Of a stretch of DNA of 64,000 bases, positions 28,517-36,970 are shown piece after piece (within the stretch, counting starts at the first letter, position 1; the number at the start of each line of letters is the position of its first letter). The stretch comes from an uncultured Aquimarina sp. GTDB taxonomy: Bacteria; Bacteroidota; Bacteroidia; Flavobacteriales; Flavobacteriaceae. The stretch lies in the NCBI RefSeq assembly GCF_947495315.1, contig NZ_CANLYD010000020.1, forward strand, positions 1 through 64,000, in the 5' to 3' direction. Made by a program: the position numbers and the translations under genes. The notes below the pieces were generated by a model. That model was not told the DNA's origin, did no database searches, and saw only the letters and a program-made list of their open reading frames with translations.

Positions 28517-28537
28517 ATTTTACCTATAAAAAAATTA

Positions 28538-28570
28538 AAAACGACCTGATAATTGGGTCGTTTTTTTTAT
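28538..28570 (+). terminator. Terminator between the thioredoxin and rhomboid genes
   Basis: Stem AAACGACC (28539-28546) pairs with GGTCGTTT (28556-28563), with a 9-base loop and a T-run on the right. It sits between convergent genes and also has A residues on the left. Confidence 0.85.
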
Positions 28571-28572
28571 AT

Positions 28573-29223
28573 CTAAAGTTTTCCTAATTGTTGCATCACA
28601 AATAAAATAATAATAGGAATTGCGAGTAAACCTATCATTAGTAAGTTTTCTTTAAACAAAAAAGGTGCAAGAATCAGTGTTACAATATACCCTCCAGCTG
28701 CTCCCCCAAAATGAGCATCGTGACCAATATTACCTGTTCTGCTTTTCATACCATAAATAGAATATAACAAATATCCAATACCAAAAATATAAGCAGGAAT
28801 CGGAATTGGAATAAACATAAGATACAGTTTCATATTGGGTTGAAATAATATCGCTGAAAAGATAATACCGGATACTGCTCCACTAGCGCCTACAGCACTA
28901 TAGTGATATTCATCTTTATGAAAAAATAGTGAAAATAAGTTCCCTACAAATAGACTGCCAAAATATACTACCAGAAACTTTACATTACCTAAAGAATTAA
29001 GTACTACTGGAGCAAAGAAATACAACGTAAACATGTTAAAAAACAAATGCATCATATCTACGTGCAAGAAACCAGAAGCAAGCATGCGCAACTGCTCTCC
29101 CCTTCTTATTCCACCTATATTAAACTTATAACGTTCAAAAAAAGAAAAATCATTCAACCCCTTTAACGAAACAAGAACATTTGCCAGTATAATAACAATG
29201 ACAACAACATCAAGATTTAGCAT
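28573..29223 (-). CDS. Rhomboid family intramembrane serine protease
   Basis: A 216-residue membrane protease, taking the inner start MLNLDVVVIVII at 29223; the upstream start adds 13 residues of polar sequence before the first helix. About six transmembrane helices are visible. The catalytic serine lies in GASGAVSG and the catalytic histidine in AHFGGAAGG; the helix-1/L1 region contains HVDMMHLFFNMF. Rhomboids cut substrates inside the membrane. No substrate gene is nearby. Confidence 0.9.
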   Translation of the reverse strand: MLNLDVVVIVIILANVLVSLKGLNDFSFFERYKFNIGGIRRGEQLRMLASGFLHVDMMHLFFNMFTLYFFAPVVLNSLGNVKFLVVYFGSLFVGNLFSLFFHKDEYHYSAVGASGAVSGIIFSAILFQPNMKLYLMFIPIPIPAYIFGIGYLLYSIYGMKSRTGNIGHDAHFGGAAGGYIVTLILAPFLFKENLLMIGLLAIPIIILFVMQQLGKL

Positions 29224-29359
29224 ATACAATTTTTTGTCGTTCAAATATAATACATATTTCAACCTAAAAAAGGACGATTTTAACCCGAAATAAGGTTACT
29301 CTATATTTTCTTAATACTATATGAAAAAATATTACCTTTAGCCGCTTAAATAGAATTCA

Positions 29360-30265
29360 ATGCAATTAGTAATTTATAGCCTTGTATATCCTTTACTTTG
29401 GATGATATCTAAACTACCCTGGCGATTATTTTATATGTTCTCTACCTGTGTTTATATATTGGTATATTATATTATTAGATATAGAAGAAAAACAGTCACG
29501 GATAATCTAAATTTAGCGTTTCCTGATAAAGATGCAAAAGAGATAAACCGTATAAGAAAAGCGTCATATAAACATATGTGTGATATGTTTCTAGAAATGA
29601 TTAGATCCTTATCAATTAGTGAAAAAGACATCATTGAGCGTTTTCACGTAACCAACCTAGATGCCTTGGTAGCACTAGAGAATAAAAACAAAAGCTTCAT
29701 TACCATGATGGGGCATTACAATAGTTATGAATGGACTAATTCTATAGATTTAATTAGTAAATTTAGATGTGTAGGCATCTATAAACCTATCAAAAACAAA
29801 TATTTTGATAAATTAGTTCACCGTATCCGAGGTAGATTTAATTCTAGACTGATCCCCAGTGCTAAAGTTTTTAGAGAAATGACTATGGATCAAAGAAAGG
29901 AAAATCCAGAACTTAGTTTATATGGTTTAATCTCGGATCAATCTCCTAAGCTTAACAACGCTACATTCTGGACTGATTTTATGGGAATAAAAGTACCAGC
30001 CTTTGTAGGAGGAGAAGTGCTTTCCAGAAGGTTAGGTCTTAGCATATTTTATCTTCATGTAGAGAAGATAAAAAGAGGTTATTATCAGGCTACTTTAGTT
30101 CCTATTTCTGAAGATCCGAAAAATGAAGAAGAATATACTATCACAAAAAAGTTTACACAATTATTAGAAGCGCAAATAAGACAAAAACCTGAAAACTATT
30201 TATGGACGCATAAACGTTGGAAACATCGTAATTCGCAACCTCCAAAGGATGCTGTAATCTCCTAA
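29360..30265 (+). CDS. Lipid A/lysophospholipid acyltransferase (LpxL/HtrB-like), copy 1
   Basis: A 301-residue protein with one N-terminal membrane segment (about 1-38). The acyltransferase HX4E motif is His119-Glu124 in MGHYNSYEW. The later blocks SDQSPKLNNATFWTDFMGIKVP and WTHKRWKHR are typical of the LpxL/HtrB group, which add secondary acyl chains to lipid A or related lipids at the inner membrane. The next gene is a close paralogue in the same orientation, so this is a tandem duplication. Confidence 0.9.
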   Translation: MQLVIYSLVYPLLWMISKLPWRLFYMFSTCVYILVYYIIRYRRKTVTDNLNLAFPDKDAKEINRIRKASYKHMCDMFLEMIRSLSISEKDIIERFHVTNLDALVALENKNKSFITMMGHYNSYEWTNSIDLISKFRCVGIYKPIKNKYFDKLVHRIRGRFNSRLIPSAKVFREMTMDQRKENPELSLYGLISDQSPKLNNATFWTDFMGIKVPAFVGGEVLSRRLGLSIFYLHVEKIKRGYYQATLVPISEDPKNEEEYTITKKFTQLLEAQIRQKPENYLWTHKRWKHRNSQPPKDAVIS

Positions 30266-30316
30266 TTTTATTACTTTTTTAAGACTACACTAAGATTTTA
30301 GACCATTAAATAATTT

Positions 30317-30342
30317 TATATTTGTAGGCTTAAATTAATAGA
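30317..30342 (+). promoter_or_regulatory. -7 box in front of the second acyltransferase
   Basis: TATATTTG at 30317-30324 fits TAnnTTTG and lies 19 bases before the start codon. The upstream TTTTAG around 30296-30301 is a weak -33 match. The second copy may therefore be transcribed on its own as well as from upstream. Confidence 0.45.
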
Positions 30343-31242
30343 ATGCAATTATTGATATATCGCTTGGTATATCCAATTTTGTGGATTATATCAAAGTTAC
30401 CCTGGCGTTTATTTTATATGTTTTCTACCTGCGTGTATATTTTTATATACCACGTAGTTAGGTATCGAAGAAAATCCGTAACAGAAAACCTAGTTCTTGT
30501 TTTTCCGGAAAAGTCGCGACAAGATATCAATAGCATCCGGAAAGCTTTTTATAAACATATGTGTGATATGTTTTTAGAAATGATAAAATCTATTTCTATA
30601 AGTGATAAGGACCTTCTGGAACGTTTTAAAATTATTGATATTGAAACGCTTAAACAATTAGAAGCAAAAAATAAGAGTATTGTAGTTTTGATGACTCATT
30701 ACGCGAGTTATGAATGGTCTACTGTAACACAATTGTTAATTGATTTTCCCACTGTCGGTATTTATAAACAAATTAAAAACAAATACTTTGATCAACTCGT
30801 ACATCGAATTAGACAACGATATAATGCACGACTCATTCCTAGTTACAAAGCCATGAAAGAGATCACCAGAGATAAAGTTAATGGCAAGCTTTGTTCATAT
30901 GCTTTTTTATCTGATCAATCACCAAGTTTAGACAAAGCTACATACTGGACTGATTTTATGGGTATAAAAGTTCCAACACATGTTGGAGGCGCTGTGTTGG
31001 CAAAAAGGTTAGATATGTCTGTTGCTTATTTGCATGTAGAAAAAGTAAAAAGAGGCTATTATCAAGCGAAGTTCATTCCCATTACAGAAAATGCAAAAAA
31101 CTGCGAAGATTTCTATATTGTGAAAACATATTTACGTATGGTCGAAGAACAAATTCGTAAAGCACCAGAATATTATCTATGGACGCATAAACGTTGGAAG
31201 CATCGTCATGCAGAAATTCCTAAAGATGCGACTATTGATTAA
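30343..31242 (+). CDS. Lipid A/lysophospholipid acyltransferase (LpxL/HtrB-like), copy 2
   Basis: A 299-residue paralogue of the gene 77 bases upstream. The same residues are in place: His119-Glu124 in MTHYASYEW, the SDQSPSLDKATYWTDFMG block and WTHKRWKHR. The two share most N-terminal and C-terminal residues and diverge most around residues 90-110 and 180-200. The first parts of both begin with MQL and the same YPxLWxISKLPWRLFYMF. Both copies keep the active site, so both are presumably active, perhaps with different acyl or acceptor preferences. A strong terminator follows. Confidence 0.9.
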   Translation: MQLLIYRLVYPILWIISKLPWRLFYMFSTCVYIFIYHVVRYRRKSVTENLVLVFPEKSRQDINSIRKAFYKHMCDMFLEMIKSISISDKDLLERFKIIDIETLKQLEAKNKSIVVLMTHYASYEWSTVTQLLIDFPTVGIYKQIKNKYFDQLVHRIRQRYNARLIPSYKAMKEITRDKVNGKLCSYAFLSDQSPSLDKATYWTDFMGIKVPTHVGGAVLAKRLDMSVAYLHVEKVKRGYYQAKFIPITENAKNCEDFYIVKTYLRMVEEQIRKAPEYYLWTHKRWKHRHAEIPKDATID

Positions 31243-31243
31243 T

Positions 31244-31285
31244 AAAAATACTCCTGTCAAGAAAAATTGACAGGAGTATTTTTGT
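31244..31285. terminator. Bidirectional terminator after the acyltransferases
   Basis: A perfect stem AAAAATACTCCTGTCAA (31244-31260) pairs with TTGACAGGAGTATTTTT (31267-31283), with a 6-base loop. It lies between convergent genes and serves both strands. Confidence 0.92.
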
Positions 31286-31290
31286 TTTTA

Positions 31291-32679
31291 TTAGATTCTC
31301 GCTATTTCCTTTAAGGTTGCAATCGTATCATTCGCTAATTGATCCGCTTTTTCCTGACTTAATGCTTCTGTATAAATACGAATAATCGGTTCTGTATTAC
31401 TTTTTCTAAGATGAACCCAGCTATCACTAAAATCAACTTTCACACCATCCACAGTACTGACTTTTTCATAGGCATGCTTGTTATGAAACCCTTCTAAAAT
31501 CGCATCCACATCCAATCCCGGTGTCAACTGAACTTTATTCTTACTCATAAAATAAGATGGGTAACCATTACGTAATTCACTAACACTACATTTTTTTTCT
31601 GCTAAATGAGTTAAGAATAGTGCTACACCAACCAGAGAATCTCTTCCGTAATGTAACTCAGGATATATGATTCCTCCATTTCCTTCTCCTCCAATCACTG
31701 CTTTGTTAGCTTTCATCAAAGAGACTACATTCACCTCTCCTACTGCGCTGGCCGCATACGTACCATTATGTTTTTCTGTAACATCTCTTAATGCTCTACT
31801 AGATGATAAATTAGATACCGTATTACCAGGTGTTTTACCAAGCACATAATCTGCACAAGCAACCAATGTATATTCTTCTCCAAACATTTCTCCATCTTCG
31901 CTCATAAAAGCAAGACGATCCACATCAGGATCAACCGTTAGCCCTAAATCTGCTTTTTCCTTCACTACTAGTTCAGATAGATCCGTTAAATGTTCCTTTA
32001 GTGGTTCTGGATTATGAGGGAAATGACCATTTGGTTCACAATATAACTCTACTACCTCAACTCCCATTCTTTTAAGCAATTCAGGAATCGCAATTCCACC
32101 TGTCGAATTAACTGCATCTACAACCACTTTAAAACCGGCTTCTTTAACGATATTTGAGTTTACTAGAGAAAGATTTAACACCTCTTCGATATGTTTGTCT
32201 ATATAAGTGTCATTCTCAGTAATTGAACCCAAATCGTCAACTTCTGCAAAATCATAATCGTCGTTTTCTGCGATGTCCAAAATCTTCTTACCATTTTCAG
32301 CATTCAGAAATTCTCCTTTACCATCTAATAATTTTAATGCATTCCATTGTTTTGGATTATGACTGGCTGTTAATATAATTCCGCCATCAGCTTTTTCCAT
32401 AGGAACCGCAACTTCTACGGTAGGTGTTGTTGACAATCCCAAATCCACAACGTGTATTCCTAATCCTACTAACCCATTCATCACTAGCTGCTGAATCATA
32501 GCTCCAGAAATACGTGCATCTCTTCCGACCACGACCGTCGGGGCATTTTTACCGGTTTCTGCTTTTAACCAGCTTCCATAAGCAGATGCAAATTTTACAG
32601 CATCAATAGGAGTAAGATTGTCTCCTACTTTTCCGCCAATAGTTCCTCGAATACCCGAAATTGATTTGATTAATGTCAT
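31291..32679 (-). CDS. glmM: Phosphoglucosamine mutase or related alpha-D-phosphohexomutase
   Basis: A 462-residue enzyme, taking the ATG at 32679. A Bacteroidota promoter with -7 box at 32715-32708 sits between this ATG and the more distant one at 32736, so the long start is upstream of transcription. The active-site serine loop reads TASHNPKQWNALK, the metal loop DPDVDRLAF, the sugar-binding loop GEGNGGIIYPE and the phosphate loop RKSNTEPIIRI. These fit the family that interconverts glucosamine-6-phosphate and glucosamine-1-phosphate for peptidoglycan and lipid A precursors. A phosphomannomutase specificity cannot be excluded from sequence alone. Confidence 0.88.
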   Translation of the reverse strand: MTLIKSISGIRGTIGGKVGDNLTPIDAVKFASAYGSWLKAETGKNAPTVVVGRDARISGAMIQQLVMNGLVGLGIHVVDLGLSTTPTVEVAVPMEKADGGIILTASHNPKQWNALKLLDGKGEFLNAENGKKILDIAENDDYDFAEVDDLGSITENDTYIDKHIEEVLNLSLVNSNIVKEAGFKVVVDAVNSTGGIAIPELLKRMGVEVVELYCEPNGHFPHNPEPLKEHLTDLSELVVKEKADLGLTVDPDVDRLAFMSEDGEMFGEEYTLVACADYVLGKTPGNTVSNLSSSRALRDVTEKHNGTYAASAVGEVNVVSLMKANKAVIGGEGNGGIIYPELHYGRDSLVGVALFLTHLAEKKCSVSELRNGYPSYFMSKNKVQLTPGLDVDAILEGFHNKHAYEKVSTVDGVKVDFSDSWVHLRKSNTEPIIRIYTEALSQEKADQLANDTIATLKEIARI

Positions 32680-32707
32680 ATACTGATTGATTATTTTTTT
32701 GTTTTGA

Positions 32708-32738
32708 CAAATGTACATGCTACAGCTGATTACCACAA
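32708..32738 (-). promoter_or_regulatory. Promoter of glmM
   Basis: On the minus strand TTG (32738-32736), a 20-base spacer and TACATTTG (32715-32708) match the Bacteroidota consensus in both boxes and spacing. Transcription would start near 32702, downstream of the long start codon at 32736, and so supports the 32679 start. Confidence 0.7.
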
Positions 32739-32800
32739 CTATGTAATTAAAGTTTATATAAAAACAATAACTACTTTCTAAAAAATTGTAAATTCACCTA

Positions 32801-33385
32801 ATGAATTTCTTAGCCCATATTTACCTTTCCGGAGATGACCAAGAGCTTAAAATAGGCAACTTCATTGCCGACTCAGTCAAAGGAAAAAAATTTAATCAAT
32901 TTCCAGACAGAGTCCAAAAAGGAATCACGCTGCATCGCAAAATTGATTCGTATACCGATAGTCATCCTACGGTTAGAGAGAGCGTTTTAAGGTTGTTTCC
33001 TAAGTATGGACATTACAGTACGGTAATTGTGGACATATTATACGACCACTATCTTGCTGCTTACTGGAGTGAATACTCTAAAACTCCATTAGAAATTTAT
33101 GTTTCGAATTTTTACGATTTACTTCAGGAGTATTATGAAGTGTTACCAAAGCGTGTTCAGGATTTTTTGCCATATATGTTGCGTGACAATTGGTTGTTAA
33201 GTTATGCTACTATTCCTGGTATTGGCAGAATACTCTACCAAATGAATCACAGAACCAAAAACAGATCGAAAATGAACTTTGCTGTGGTTGAACTAGAACA
33301 GTATTATAATGATTTTGAAAGAGAGTTTCGTTCTTTCTTTGAGGAACTTGAATTGTTTACAAAAAACGAAATGCGAAATCTATGA
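32801..33385 (+). CDS. ACP phosphodiesterase family protein (AcpH/DUF479)
   Basis: A 194-residue protein of the AcpH (DUF479) family with an HD-like fold. Its metal-binding features are the MNFLAHIYLSGDDQELKIGNFIADSVKG N-terminus, HRKIDSYTDSH and the YDHYLAAYW block. AcpH removes the phosphopantetheine arm from acyl carrier protein; in Flavobacteria the activity is inferred from family. The next gene starts inside its stop (ATGA overlap of 4 bases), so the two are translationally coupled. Confidence 0.85.
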   Translation: MNFLAHIYLSGDDQELKIGNFIADSVKGKKFNQFPDRVQKGITLHRKIDSYTDSHPTVRESVLRLFPKYGHYSTVIVDILYDHYLAAYWSEYSKTPLEIYVSNFYDLLQEYYEVLPKRVQDFLPYMLRDNWLLSYATIPGIGRILYQMNHRTKNRSKMNFAVVELEQYYNDFEREFRSFFEELELFTKNEMRNL

Positions 33386-33774
33386 GAATTTTGTGCCTTT
33401 TTTTTATTTTGTATTTTGCTTTTTCCTGTAAGAAAATAGAGAATGACTATAGCGGAAAGAATATTTGTAAGGAACAAATTTTAACATCATCAAAAAATGG
33501 ATATACTAAAAACTACTATCCTAATTCCATAAACTTAGAAAGTATTGGTCATTATGAGAAAGGAATCTTACAAGGTTTCTGGAAATACTATTATCGAAAT
33601 GGAAACATAAAAGCTGAAGGACATTATGAAAAAGGAGAAAAACAAGGGTATTGGAAAGCGTATCATAAAAATGGAAAAATCAAATCCGAAGGTCATATTT
33701 ACAATTGTAATCCTTCTGGTTATTGGAAATTTTATGATAAAAAGAACAACCTAATAAAAGAAAAAAATTACTAA
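33382..33774 (+). CDS. Small MORN-repeat lipoprotein (YwqK-like)
   Basis: A 130-residue lipoprotein: signal MRILCLFFILYFAFSCK with lipobox AFSC. Three MORN-type units follow, each with a G-x-W/Y-K-x-Y/F pattern (GFWKYYYRNGNIKAEGHY, GYWKAYHKNGKIKSEGHI, GYWKFYDKKNN). In databases such proteins are often called toxin-antitoxin YwqK antitoxins, but nothing here supports a toxin partner. The location is the periplasm or outer membrane. It overlaps the AcpH-like gene by 4 bases and precedes the gamma-glutamyltransferase gene by 16. Confidence 0.75.
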   Translation: MRILCLFFILYFAFSCKKIENDYSGKNICKEQILTSSKNGYTKNYYPNSINLESIGHYEKGILQGFWKYYYRNGNIKAEGHYEKGEKQGYWKAYHKNGKIKSEGHIYNCNPSGYWKFYDKKNNLIKEKNY

Positions 33775-33790
33775 CAAAATCTTGAATACC

Positions 33791-35494
33791 ATGAGATCAT
33801 TTTTTCTCTTACTTTTTATTTTAGTTATCTCTTGTAAAACTACTCCCGAACCTGAAGTTAGTATCAAAGTCAAACCTGTTTTTGGAGTCATAGAAAAAAA
33901 CGCAATGGTAGTTTCTGCAAGAGAAGAAGCTTCTAAAATTGGTAAAGAGATTCTCCAGAAAGGCGGAAATGTATTTGATGCTATGGTGGCCACAGAAATG
34001 GCATTAGCCGTTTCCTACCCCTATGCCGGTAATCTTGGCGGTGGTGGTTTTATGGTATACAGAAAGGCTAATGAAGAAACAGGAGCTATTGATTATCGAG
34101 AAAAAGCACCTGTGGCAGCATTTAAGGATATGTATTTGGATGAAAATGGAGATCCTATTCCAGAAAAAAGTCAGTTGGGAGCAATGGCCGTTGGAGTTCC
34201 AGGAACTATTGCAGGAATATTCGAAGTGCATAAAAAATTTGGAACATTATCCATAGAAGAATTATTAACTCCCGTTGTCGAACTAGCAAATAACGGATAT
34301 ATAATTACCGAAAAGCAACAAAAAAGATTAAATCATTATAGAGAGTTATTTATCGAAACCAATAAAGACACTATTCTATATGCTAAAACTTATAAAGCAC
34401 TAGATACAGTAAAAAACCCAATGCTTGCAGCTACGCTTCAGAGAATTATAGAAAATGGAAGAGATGAATTTTATAAAGGAGAAACTGCTCAGAAAATGGT
34501 GAACTATCTCCAATCTCAAGGAGGTATCATTACTATGGAAGACCTGAGTAAATACCAAGCTAAATGGCGTGAACCGGTTAAGTTTACCTACAAAGATCTT
34601 AACGTAATATCTATGTCTCCACCTTCTAGTGGTGGAGTATGCCTGGCACAAATTATGAAAATGATCGAACCATATGAACTTAGCACCTATGGACATAATT
34701 CGTTAAAATCTATTCAAATAATAACCGAAGCAGAACGAAGAGCATATGCCGATAGGAGTTTTTATCTGGGAGACCCTGATTTTGTAAAAATCCCAATAGA
34801 TACCTTAATAAGTGAATCCTATCTATCGGAAAGGATGAAAGATTTTAATCCTAAAAAAGCTACTTTATCTTCGGATTTGAATTATGGAAGTATTCCTGGA
34901 TACGAAAGTAGCGAAACCACACACTACTCTATCATTGATCAATTTGGAAATGCGATTTCGGTTACGACCACTTTAAATGGCGCTTATGGCTCTAAACTTT
35001 ATGTTCCTGAGTTAGGATTCTTTTTGAATAATGAAATGGACGATTTTAGTGCTAAACCTGGAACGCCTAATATGTTCGGATTACTTGGTGCTGAAGCGAA
35101 CTCAATTGCTCCAGAAAAAAGAATGCTAAGTTCAATGACACCTACCCTTGTCGAGAAAGATGGAAAACTATGGATGTCGGTTGGAACCCCTGGTGGATCT
35201 ACCATTATCACCTCTGTACTGCAAACTATTTTGAATGTAAAAGAATATGGTATGACTATGCAGGATGCAGTAAATGCTCCTCGTTTTCATCATCAATGGT
35301 TGCCCGATCTTGTCGTTTTTGAGCCTAATTCATTCGACAAAAAGATACTTGATAGTTTAAGGACTAAAGGCTACAAGACAAATGAAGAAGAAAGTAGGGT
35401 TATTGGCAAAGTGGACGGCATTTTGGTATTACCAGATGGTAGTTTAGAAGGAGGTGCTGATAAACGTGGAGATGATACGGCAGTTGGGTTTTAA
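33791..35494 (+). CDS. ggt: Gamma-glutamyltransferase, lipoprotein form
   Basis: A 567-residue enzyme. The ATG at 33791 begins MRSFFLLLFILVISCKTTPE, a lipoprotein signal with lipobox VISC; the TTG at 33782 adds only three residues. The chain matures by autocleavage before the threonine in ETTHYSIID, which becomes the N-terminal nucleophile of the small subunit. The large-subunit block NLGGGGFMVYR and the late SSMTPTLVEKDGKLWMSVGTPGG motif, with the glutamate-binding serines, are present. It cleaves glutathione and other gamma-glutamyl peptides in the periplasm. The gene is probably cotranscribed with the two before it. Confidence 0.94.
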   Translation: MRSFFLLLFILVISCKTTPEPEVSIKVKPVFGVIEKNAMVVSAREEASKIGKEILQKGGNVFDAMVATEMALAVSYPYAGNLGGGGFMVYRKANEETGAIDYREKAPVAAFKDMYLDENGDPIPEKSQLGAMAVGVPGTIAGIFEVHKKFGTLSIEELLTPVVELANNGYIITEKQQKRLNHYRELFIETNKDTILYAKTYKALDTVKNPMLAATLQRIIENGRDEFYKGETAQKMVNYLQSQGGIITMEDLSKYQAKWREPVKFTYKDLNVISMSPPSSGGVCLAQIMKMIEPYELSTYGHNSLKSIQIITEAERRAYADRSFYLGDPDFVKIPIDTLISESYLSERMKDFNPKKATLSSDLNYGSIPGYESSETTHYSIIDQFGNAISVTTTLNGAYGSKLYVPELGFFLNNEMDDFSAKPGTPNMFGLLGAEANSIAPEKRMLSSMTPTLVEKDGKLWMSVGTPGGSTIITSVLQTILNVKEYGMTMQDAVNAPRFHHQWLPDLVVFEPNSFDKKILDSLRTKGYKTNEEESRVIGKVDGILVLPDGSLEGGADKRGDDTAVGF

Positions 35495-35576
35495 AATAAA
35501 ATCTTTAGGTAATAAAACAAAAAACCAACACTACAATATTCACAAGTTATTACCATATACACCACTATTCTTTCAA

Positions 35577-35605
35577 TAAAAAACGTTAAAAACTTCACGT
35601 TTTCA
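35577..35605 (+). terminator. Weak hairpin after ggt
   Basis: AAAACGT at 35579-35585 can pair with ACGTTTT at 35596-35602 with a 10-base loop, flanked by A and T runs. The position, about 80 bases after the ggt stop, suits a terminator, but the stem is short. Confidence 0.3.
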
Positions 35606-35778
35606 TAAAAAAAATAACGCAAAAGCTCTTTGTTTTAAGACAATGCAACATAATTATTATTAATTGCAACAATTCTTTCATTGTAGATTTATCCTTAAGA
35701 ATACTTTAGTGGAAACTAATTAACATTGCCAAAACGTAAACATATTTAAAAAAAAGCAATGTTTAAAATTATGTAATT

Positions 35779-36837
35779 ATGATCAAAACATTATTTTCAT
35801 TTCTACTATGCTTCTTTGGTATTTATAGTATTTCTGCTCAATATTCTATAAGTTACGATTCTAATGATCCTGTTACCGTTGTCGCCGGTCAGTCAATAAC
35901 ACTAAACTATACGTATACCGCTTCAATGCAGGTGGGTGCCCAATTCCAAATTTTTGAAACTGATGTTTCAGGTATTTTTGGAGGAGCAACCGCCATAGGA
36001 ACAGCAGTAGCGGAGTTTCCTACTCTTGATGCAGGAACTGATGTAATGGGCACAATCACTCTTAATATACCCGCAAATTTGCCATTAAGCTCATCTCTTT
36101 CTGGAACCGAGTATCGTATCTTCGGTAAATTAAGTTCTGCTATGAATTCTGATGCTACGGAAGATGCCACCTGGGATACTGCTGGAGCATACCCACTAAT
36201 TACAGTTACGGCACCACCATATTCTATAACTTATGATTCAGGAAATCCTGTTTCCGTTGTTGCTGGAGAATCTATTACTCTAAACTATACATATTCCGCT
36301 TCTATGGACGTAGACACACAATTTCAAATTTTTGAAGCTGATGTACCAGGGATTTTTGGAGGCGCTACGGCAAATGGTACTGGAGTTATCGTTACTCCAA
36401 CAGTTACTGCAGGAACAGATGTGTCGACTACAATAACACTGGATATACCTTTAGACTTCCCAACTAGCTCCTCTCTTTCGGGTACTAAATATTATATTTT
36501 TGGAAAACTATCTTCCGCTGCAAATCCAGACGCTAGTTCTGATGCAGATTGGAGTGTTGCTGGAGAATATCCAGAGATTACTATAAATGAAAACACGCTT
36601 AGCATCAATGATTTTACTGCTTTTGATAGAGATAAATTATATTTTAATAGTACTTCAACCTCTTTAGTAATTAACGACACAAACGAAATAAAATCTCTAA
36701 ACATTTATAATGTAATGGGGAAAAAAGTATTCAAAATTGAGAATATCAAAAACACAACAAATGTGGATTTATCTACACTCCCAAAAGGATTATATATCGC
36801 CAGATCTGATTCGAAATTTTTAAAGTTTGTGAGATAA
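35779..36837 (+). CDS. Secreted two-repeat protein with type IX secretion C-terminal domain
   Basis: A 352-residue protein. A signal peptide (MIKTLFSFLLCFFGIYSISAQ) is followed by two tandem repeats of about 125 residues (roughly 22-145 and 148-272), each starting YSI(S/T)YDS and sharing the GIFGGATA, SSSLSGT and FGKLSSA blocks. The last 75 residues (LSINDFTAFDRDKLYFNS to ARSDSKFLKFVR) are a type IX secretion (SprA/PorU-dependent) C-terminal signal of type A, which directs the protein across the outer membrane to the surface. Ligands of the repeats are unknown; Ig-like or carbohydrate-binding roles are possible. It has its own terminator. Confidence 0.85.
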   Translation: MIKTLFSFLLCFFGIYSISAQYSISYDSNDPVTVVAGQSITLNYTYTASMQVGAQFQIFETDVSGIFGGATAIGTAVAEFPTLDAGTDVMGTITLNIPANLPLSSSLSGTEYRIFGKLSSAMNSDATEDATWDTAGAYPLITVTAPPYSITYDSGNPVSVVAGESITLNYTYSASMDVDTQFQIFEADVPGIFGGATANGTGVIVTPTVTAGTDVSTTITLDIPLDFPTSSSLSGTKYYIFGKLSSAANPDASSDADWSVAGEYPEITINENTLSINDFTAFDRDKLYFNSTSTSLVINDTNEIKSLNIYNVMGKKVFKIENIKNTTNVDLSTLPKGLYIARSDSKFLKFVR

Positions 36838-36881
36838 GACAGTAGTAATTTACAGATTAAAATTATATCAACTTATACTAA

Positions 36882-36916
36882 ACAGAAAGCCAATACTCAT
36901 ATTGGCTTTCTGTTAT
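36882..36916 (+). terminator. Terminator after the type IX-secreted protein
   Basis: A perfect 14-bp stem ACAGAAAGCCAATA/TATTGGCTTTCTGT with a 4-base loop lies 45 bases after the stop codon. The T-tail is short, but the stem is strong. It lies between convergent genes. Confidence 0.8.
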
Positions 36917-36970
36917 ATTATTGATGTAAGAATTTTGTATTTAATATCAAGATTTTATAAAAAAGATACA

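Noticed and set aside
33382-33774. Antitoxin of a toxin-antitoxin pair (YwqK label)
   Set aside because: It is a lipoprotein with MORN repeats and neither neighbour looks like a toxin.
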